Below are positions 51,965-56,551 of a stretch of DNA of 56,551 nucleotides, in pieces. Position 1 is the first letter of the stretch. Every line of letters begins with the position of its first letter. This DNA is from an uncultured Verrucomicrobiota bacterium (lineage in GTDB: Bacteria > Verrucomicrobiota > Verrucomicrobiia > Opitutales > Opitutaceae). Position numbers and translations under genes: made by a program. The stretch spans positions 1 through 56,551 of the forward strand of contig CAJXQX010000018.1 of NCBI GenBank assembly GCA_913058185.1, written 5' to 3'. The notes below the pieces were generated by a model. The model had not been told where the DNA came from. It did not search any database and worked only from the letters and a program-made list of their open reading frames with translations.

Positions 51965-52552
51965 ATGAAACTCATCGGTCTTCTCCTCGCCTCGCTTCTG
52001 TTCGTCTCCATCTGTTCAGCGAAAGTGGGGAAATTACAACGAGCCAACGGCCTCTCCAAAGACGACTTCTCTACCGTCCTCGAACACTGTGAAGCCAATC
52101 TCCCGAAAGTCTGGGACACCCTCACTTCGATTCGCGAAAATGGCGTCAATGTGCGACTCACCCCCGAGCGAAAGATGGGACCCGGCAAAGCTTCAGGCAC
52201 CGACCAAATCGTCATCAGCACCTTCTTCCTCACCAAAGATCTGCCTAAATTCCCTGAAGACCGTCTGGTGATTGTCCTGCTCCACGAGTTCGGCCACATC
52301 CTCTTCAATCGTGAAACGGACCGTAGCCAAAGAAATCCGGTTAAACACGAATTCTTCGCCTTCGCGTATTCGATCAAAGCGGCAATCAAGCTCGCCGAAA
52401 ATAGCGACTCAGGGCCTCTCCAAGAAGTGGTCAAAAACGTCAAAATTCGGAACGAAACCGGTAAACCCAAAGACCCTCACACCATCGCGATAAAAGAGCT
52501 CATCAAAACCCCGCTCTGGACCACCGCCACCGAGATGTTGGAAGGCAACTAA
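51965..52552 (+). CDS. Small exported HExxH protein, putative metalloprotease
   Basis: 195 residues from ATG 51965, starting with a signal peptide (MKLIGLLLASLLFVSICSA). A zinc-protease-like motif HEFGHILFNRETD is at about residue 107 (H-E-F-G-H, with a possible third ligand downstream in KHEFFAFAYSI, where the Glu would be a gluzincin-type ligand). I do not recognise a named family; this could be a very small gluzincin. The role is unknown. It is between the glycosidase and a convergent sulfatase and is flanked by repeats. Confidence 0.6.
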   Translation: MKLIGLLLASLLFVSICSAKVGKLQRANGLSKDDFSTVLEHCEANLPKVWDTLTSIRENGVNVRLTPERKMGPGKASGTDQIVISTFFLTKDLPKFPEDRLVIVLLHEFGHILFNRETDRSQRNPVKHEFFAFAYSIKAAIKLAENSDSGPLQEVVKNVKIRNETGKPKDPHTIAIKELIKTPLWTTATEMLEGN

Positions 52553-52573
52553 CAGCCACTCCGACGTTTTGAG

Positions 52574-52594
52574 TTAACCACGAAAAACACGAAA
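52574..52594 (-). repeat. TTTCGTG-type dispersed repeat, copy 2 (reverse)
   Basis: Reads CCACGAAAAACACGAAA after TTAA on the plus strand, the exact reverse complement of copy 1 at 50059-50079. Confidence 0.7.
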
Positions 52595-52728
52595 TGAGGA
52601 GGCAATATCGGTCTGCCCAGCGGCTTGCCCGCCTCTCGCGGGGGGAGGACTGCCCCCACCTTTTCCAAATCTTAATTCTCCTAATGCGGACCAGCGAATT
52701 ACCTAGGAATCCTAGCTCAATTTCAGAA

Positions 52729-52793
52729 TTTCGTGTTTTTCGTGGTCCAGAAATCCCTGCCCCACGGTTCGGTGTATTCCGTGTGTTCCGTGG
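52729..52793 (+). repeat. TTTCGTG-type dispersed repeat, copy 3, with a variant
   Basis: TTTCGTGTTTTTCGTGG at 52729-52745 is identical to the core of copy 1. A related variant built of TTCGGTGTATTCCGTG and TGTTCCGTGGG follows at 52768-52793. Both lie in the convergent gap 52553-52805, which holds no gene. Confidence 0.65.
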
Positions 52794-52805
52794 GCAACTA
52801 ACACC

Positions 52806-54341
52806 TTACTTCTGGTCCTTGCCGCGAATACGATCTGACATCTCGACGCGCCATACGTTGTAGCGCGCTTCCATCATCGCGACCCGCTCCGGATAGCGTC
52901 CGGCCATGTCCATCGTCTCGCCCGGATCTTCCCCGACGTTGTAGAGCTGCAACCCACTCGGAATCGGCACTTCGCGAAGCTCATCCTTCACCAATCCGTC
53001 TTCGCCCAGTTCGTAGGCTTGGTAGGTCTTGGACTCAGCCCGAAAGACCAACTTCCAATCCCCTTCCCGAGCGACCCAGTTTTGTTCGCGTCCAGAGTCC
53101 CAAAACATGGTTTCCGTCTGGTGCAATTGATCGGCTGACCCATTCAAAAGCGGACCGAGGGTTTGGCCGTCCAAAGGTTTCTTGGGCGCAATGCCCGTAA
53201 CCTCGGAAAGACTCGCATACAAATCGCGGTGCGTGACGAGCTCGTCGACTCGAATCCCCGCTTGGATTTTCTCTGGCCAAGAAACCACAAACGGCACCTT
53301 GATGCCGCCATCCATCAAACAGTATTTGAACGCATTGATGTTCCGGTTGTTCGCATACGATTGATCCGAGCCGCCGTTGTCCGAAGTGAAAACGATGATG
53401 GTATTCTCCGCGACTCCCTTGGCCTTCACCGCAGCCATGATCTCGCCGATCATCTCGTCCATCAACTCGAGGTGAGCGAGGTAGATCTTCCGCCCATAAG
53501 GATCAGTCACCGCGAGGTGACACGTATCGTCATACCACTGATTGTAATCGGGTTGAGCAATCGGATCCCACAGCGGATATTCCCAGACCTCCGCGTCACG
53601 ATCAAAGGGTCGTTCCGGCACGCCATGCTTTTTCGCAAGGTGCTTGGGCAAACGATAAAGCGGCGTGTGCACCGCGTTAAACTCCAGTTGCAGGTAAAAT
53701 GGTTTCTCACTTTCGGTCGCGATGAAGTTCACTGACTCCCTCCCAAAAACTTCCGTCGTGGTCGTATTCTCGAATGATTCCTTTTCGCCGTGATTTCGCG
53801 TGAGCGGACCCATCCCGATCATCCGCGCCTTCGCCACACTTCCCGTCTGCTTGCGTTCATACGCATCGATGTCCTTTTGGCTGATTAGCTGGAAGTCCCA
53901 CGAGTGATGAGTGAAGCCGAGATACTGATCGAAGCCATGCTTCATCGGATCCTCCTTGGGTCCGCCATTCAGATGGGTCTTGCCCACCTTCATCGTGCGG
54001 TAACCCGCCTCCTTCATCATCTCCGCGATGGTGTGTTCGTCCGACGGCAGTCCACCGTCGCCATAATAGTAGGCGCCCCAGCGCTGGGCATAACGACCGG
54101 TAACGAGCGACAGGCGCGAGTTACTGCAAATGGGTGAAGCCGCGTAGGCCTCCTCAAAAACCGCGCCACTTTGCGCGAGCCGGTCAAGATTTGGCGTCAC
54201 CACCCCATCGGCCACAACATCATGGAATCCCACATCTCCGTAACCGATATCATCGGCCACGATGACAATCACATTAGGTTTCTCAGCATGCGCGACCGCG
54301 AGCATGGCGGCCATGGATAGTATCAGGGAAAAGGCTTTCAT
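52806..54341 (-). CDS. Exported S1-family sulfatase with unusual CSNSR site
   Basis: 511 residues from MKAFSLILSMAAM at 54341; signal peptide to about residue 19. Core start PNVIVIVADDIGYGDVG; the formylglycine position is C72 in ICSNSRLSLVTG, where Asn replaces the usual Pro of CxPxR; VGKTHLNGG and IVFTSDNGGSD hold the remaining ligands. Fold and length are normal. Whether C72 is converted to formylglycine is open. It is divergent from the last sulfatase gene across 291 bp containing repeats. Confidence 0.87.
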   Translation of the reverse strand: MKAFSLILSMAAMLAVAHAEKPNVIVIVADDIGYGDVGFHDVVADGVVTPNLDRLAQSGAVFEEAYAASPICSNSRLSLVTGRYAQRWGAYYYGDGGLPSDEHTIAEMMKEAGYRTMKVGKTHLNGGPKEDPMKHGFDQYLGFTHHSWDFQLISQKDIDAYERKQTGSVAKARMIGMGPLTRNHGEKESFENTTTTEVFGRESVNFIATESEKPFYLQLEFNAVHTPLYRLPKHLAKKHGVPERPFDRDAEVWEYPLWDPIAQPDYNQWYDDTCHLAVTDPYGRKIYLAHLELMDEMIGEIMAAVKAKGVAENTIIVFTSDNGGSDQSYANNRNINAFKYCLMDGGIKVPFVVSWPEKIQAGIRVDELVTHRDLYASLSEVTGIAPKKPLDGQTLGPLLNGSADQLHQTETMFWDSGREQNWVAREGDWKLVFRAESKTYQAYELGEDGLVKDELREVPIPSGLQLYNVGEDPGETMDMAGRYPERVAMMEARYNVWRVEMSDRIRGKDQK

Positions 54342-54524
54342 AAAACTACGGGTATACTGGTGTGTCATGTAACCATTGCGACCTTCGAGTTCAAAGCCTC
54401 CACCTCCACCGACAATCAGTCCCTCTCCTCAGTTATTATCAAACCACAGGTTTCTCAGATAATCACAGAGCCATCGAGTAGCTAATCCTGCCTCACCGCC
54501 TATCGCGGAAGTGACAAATTCCTC

Positions 54525-54580
54525 ATTCTCGTTATCGTTCTCGCCCCCCTGAATTTTCGTGATTCTTCGTGTAATTTCGG
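54525..54580 (+). repeat. TCTCGTT-type repeat copy 2 and diverged TTTCGTG-type repeat
   Basis: ATTCTCGTTATCGTTCTCG at 54525-54543 matches the repeat at 51744. TTTTCGTGATTCTTCGTG at 54554-54571 with TAATTTCGG after it is a diverged TTTCGTG element. The two families sit side by side in the 291-bp gap between divergent sulfatase genes. Confidence 0.55.
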
Positions 54581-54632
54581 GGGCTCTCAAAAAACCCGTG
54601 CCTCTCTACCTCATTTAATCCAACTTCCCCCA

Positions 54633-56099
54633 ATGCCCCTATCTCTGTTTCGTTATACCCTTCTCGTTTGTTCTGCGGCCGTCCTATCCGCGCGTCCCAA
54701 CATCGTGTGGATCATCCCGGACGACATGTCGGCGCACTTCGGCACCTACGGCGAGACGGCCATCGAGACACCCCACCTCGATGCCATGGCCGAACGCGGC
54801 GTTAAATTCACCCGCGCCTTCGTCACGGCCCCCGTTTGTTCGACCAATCGCTCTGCTTTCATCACCGGCATGTATCAAACCAGTATCGGCGCCCACCACC
54901 ACCGCAGCGGAAGAGGTGAAATAAAAACCCATCTACCTGCTGACGTAAAAATGGTGCCGCAACTATTTCGAGATGCCGGCTACTACACCACCATTGCAGG
55001 TTGGCCTATAAACCCCAAAAACCTCGGCAAGACGGACTACAATTTCGAATGGGACCGATCCATCTATGACGGCAGCGATTGGTCTGGTCGCGCCGAAGGC
55101 CAACCTTTCTTCGCTCAAATCCAAACCCAAGGCGGCAAAATCCGGGGGTCGGATCTAGAAAAATACCGCAAGACCGCGCAGCGCGCCGACGAAGAGCTCG
55201 GCAGCCACACGTCCGTCGATGACGTCACCCTGCCACCCTACTACCCCAACGACAACGCCGTGCTCCGCCAAGACTGGGCGGCCTACCTCGACTCGGTGCG
55301 CCTGACCGACCACATGATCGGTGAAGTCCTCGCCCGTCTTGAGGACGAGGGCGAATTGGACAACACGATCGTGATCTTCATGACCGATCACGGCATCAGC
55401 CATGCCCGCGGCAAACAGTTCCTCTACGAAGAAGGCATCCACGTCCCACTCGTGATTCAGGGTCCCGGCATTCACGCTGGCACCATCCGCGAAGATCTCG
55501 TTGAGCATATCGATATTGCAGCGCTCTCCCTTGCCGCCGCCGACATCGCCATCCCTGCCAACATGCAGGCACGAGACATTCTCGCCGTAGATTACGCTCA
55601 ACGTGATGCCGCCTATTCGGCCCGCGATCGATGTGATGAAACGGTCGACTACCTCCGCTCGGTGCGCACGGAACGGTTCAAATACATCCGCAACTACTTG
55701 CACGAGCGGCCGCACATGATGCCCAACCGTTACAAGGACCACAAAGCCATTATCGTCGCCCTCCGCGAAGCCCACGCCGCCGGCACGCTCACGCCCGCAC
55801 AGGAGCTTTTATTCGCTCCCACCCGCGCGCCCGAAGAACTCTACGACCTCGTGAAAGACCCCCACGAACTCCACAACCTCGCCGGGGATCCCAAGTCTGC
55901 CTCTCTGCTTAAAGTCATGCGCTGGAAACTCACCGAATGGGAAGTCGCCACCGGTGATCATGGCCTCGAATCCGAAGCGAGGTATGACAGCGATATGCTT
56001 GCCTATAGGAAATCGGTTAAATCCAAAGCTCCCGAGCAATTAGAGGGATTCGAACGCAACGTCGCCCAGATGAAAGCCTGGACCGCCGAAGGGAAATAA
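54633..56099 (+). CDS. Exported S1-family sulfatase with unusual CSTNR site
   Basis: 488 residues. A short signal peptide (MPLSLFRYTLLVCSAAVLSA) leads directly to RPNIVWIIPDDMSAHFG. The formylglycine position is C69 in VCSTNRSAFITG, with Thr instead of Pro and Asn before Arg; the following MYQTSIGAHHHRSGRG is shared by a recognisable S1 subgroup related to N-sulfatases. IFMTDHGISHARGKQFLYEEG and LYDLVKDPHELHNLA complete the core. It likely acts on a glycan sulfate, with maturation uncertain. Confidence 0.87.
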   Translation: MPLSLFRYTLLVCSAAVLSARPNIVWIIPDDMSAHFGTYGETAIETPHLDAMAERGVKFTRAFVTAPVCSTNRSAFITGMYQTSIGAHHHRSGRGEIKTHLPADVKMVPQLFRDAGYYTTIAGWPINPKNLGKTDYNFEWDRSIYDGSDWSGRAEGQPFFAQIQTQGGKIRGSDLEKYRKTAQRADEELGSHTSVDDVTLPPYYPNDNAVLRQDWAAYLDSVRLTDHMIGEVLARLEDEGELDNTIVIFMTDHGISHARGKQFLYEEGIHVPLVIQGPGIHAGTIREDLVEHIDIAALSLAAADIAIPANMQARDILAVDYAQRDAAYSARDRCDETVDYLRSVRTERFKYIRNYLHERPHMMPNRYKDHKAIIVALREAHAAGTLTPAQELLFAPTRAPEELYDLVKDPHELHNLAGDPKSASLLKVMRWKLTEWEVATGDHGLESEARYDSDMLAYRKSVKSKAPEQLEGFERNVAQMKAWTAEGK

Positions 56100-56504
56100 G
56101 CTGCTCCGCAGAAGTTCCAAGTATCAGGTAACAAGTAACAAGAAACTGACCAACGGGGTTGATGTCGTAGACGCATTGCGAAGCAATTTAGTCACGACTC
56201 GACCCCTTCCCCTAAACCTCACCGGCTGACCAAAACTTAATCCTCAACAAGAACACCTCGTTCTGTTCCTGCCCCCACGTTTTCGTGTCTTTAGTGTGTT
56301 TCGTGGTTAAACACAATCCTGGCTCTCAGCTCCGAAATCTCCGTATTAATCTGTGTCCATTTGTTCTTCAATTACCCATTTTGGGCACCCACCTCAGCAC
56401 CCCTTCGGGGCACACCTATTCAGGCGCACCATCTGCGCGCTTTCGCGCTCCGAGTGGTTAAAAAACTGCAGGCTGACGGCAACCGCGCTTTAGCCTGTTA
56501 ATCT
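56100..56504. other. Gene-free terminal region with several short repeats
   Basis: No coding frame is visible. It holds GTTCCAAGTATCAGG then TAACAAGTAACAAG (56114-56142), a REP-like imperfect hairpin GTCGT...ATTGC-GAA-GCAAT...ACGAC (about 56164-56198), a diverged TTTCGTG element (56281-56311, below), AATCTCCGTATTAATCTGTG with TCCATTTG (56336-56363) and a small CCCC-TTC-GGGG hairpin (about 56399-56409). Confidence 0.55.
56281..56311 (+). repeat. TTTCGTG-type dispersed repeat, extended variant
   Basis: TTTCGTGTCTTTAGTG followed by TGTTTCGTGGTTAAA: the TTTCGTGT...TTTCGTGGTTAA frame of copy 1 with an extra unit inserted. Confidence 0.6.
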
Positions 56505-56551
56505 CTGTCTCTTATACACATCTGACGCTGCCGACGACTCCTTACGTGTAG
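56505..56551. other. Nextera transposase adapter and i5 index (not genomic)
   Basis: 56505-56523 is the Tn5 mosaic end CTGTCTCTTATACACATCT, 56524-56537 is GACGCTGCCGACGA of the Nextera adapter, 56538-56545 (CTCCTTAC) is the reverse complement of the GTAAGGAG i5 index, and GTGTAG begins the P5 sequence. This is untrimmed library adapter at a contig end. Confidence 0.98.

Noticed and set aside
1-56551. CRISPR arrays, rRNA genes, prophage, integrase or attachment sites
   Set aside because: Read for on both strands; no regular spacer-repeat array, rRNA or phage gene was seen. The only mobile-type gene is the RAYT.

Overview
The window reads like the chromosome of a verrucomicrobial heterotroph, most likely of the Opitutales/Opitutaceae. 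This is inferred from gene content and style: LacI regulators of the 'VSMALRNH' type, several Tat-exported oxidoreductases and lactonases, formylglycine sulfatases, prepilin genes and weak Shine-Dalgarno signals. No rRNA is present, so the taxon is not proven. The left end cuts a glycolate oxidase gene. The right end (56505-56551) is not genomic: it is Nextera adapter sequence.

Layout. 1-7 kb: glcF 3' end, a YchJ-like SEC-C protein, a Tat Gfo/Idh/MocA oxidoreductase, exported MsrA, a large membrane protein, rpsR (bS18) with its terminator, and a Sua5/TsaC-type threonylcarbamoyl-AMP synthase. 7-18.4 kb: a zone of gene decay among intact genes (hisC, a hydrolase, a HAD phosphatase, a DEAD-box helicase, a TIM-barrel isomerase plus an oxidoreductase). 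Five genes here are broken: a Wzc-type tyrosine kinase (5' truncation plus frameshift), a TPR protein, a GNAT acetyltransferase, a PhzF isomerase (each with one in-frame stop), and a NarL-type response regulator (frameshift in a G run). 18.5-30.9 kb: xseA, a TVP38 protein and an envelope glycosylation block (GT2, two methyltransferases, three GT-C-like membrane proteins) ending at a type IV pilin-like gene and a DUF481 protein. 30.9-36.5 kb: rsfS, nadD, tRNA-Leu(UAA), an SLC13 transporter, and an SSS symporter / 47-aa membrane peptide / sugar kinase operon.

36.5-56.1 kb is a carbohydrate island: four S1-type sulfatases, a RAYT transposase, a DUF5060/DUF4038 glycosidase, a small metalloprotease and a sugar-acid locus. 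The best candidate system is 39.9-48.4 kb: a UxaE-like tagaturonate epimerase, an SDR, an aldo-keto reductase strongly resembling plant L-galactose dehydrogenase, an LgoD-like L-galactonate 5-dehydrogenase (ATGA-coupled to the former), AraC and LacI regulators and an exported SMP-30 lactonase. Together they lay out L-galactose > L-galactonolactone > L-galactonate > D-tagaturonate > D-fructuronate > D-mannonate. With the adjacent sulfatases this suggests use of sulfated algal galactans containing L-galactose. A shared imperfect palindrome (nnTnAACTGnTTAAn) lies before three of the transcription units and may mark their regulon.

Intergenic DNA in the last 6 kb carries several families of short dispersed repeats (TTTCGTGTTTTTCGTGG-like, TCTCGTT-like, CTTTGCGGCTTTGCG-like).
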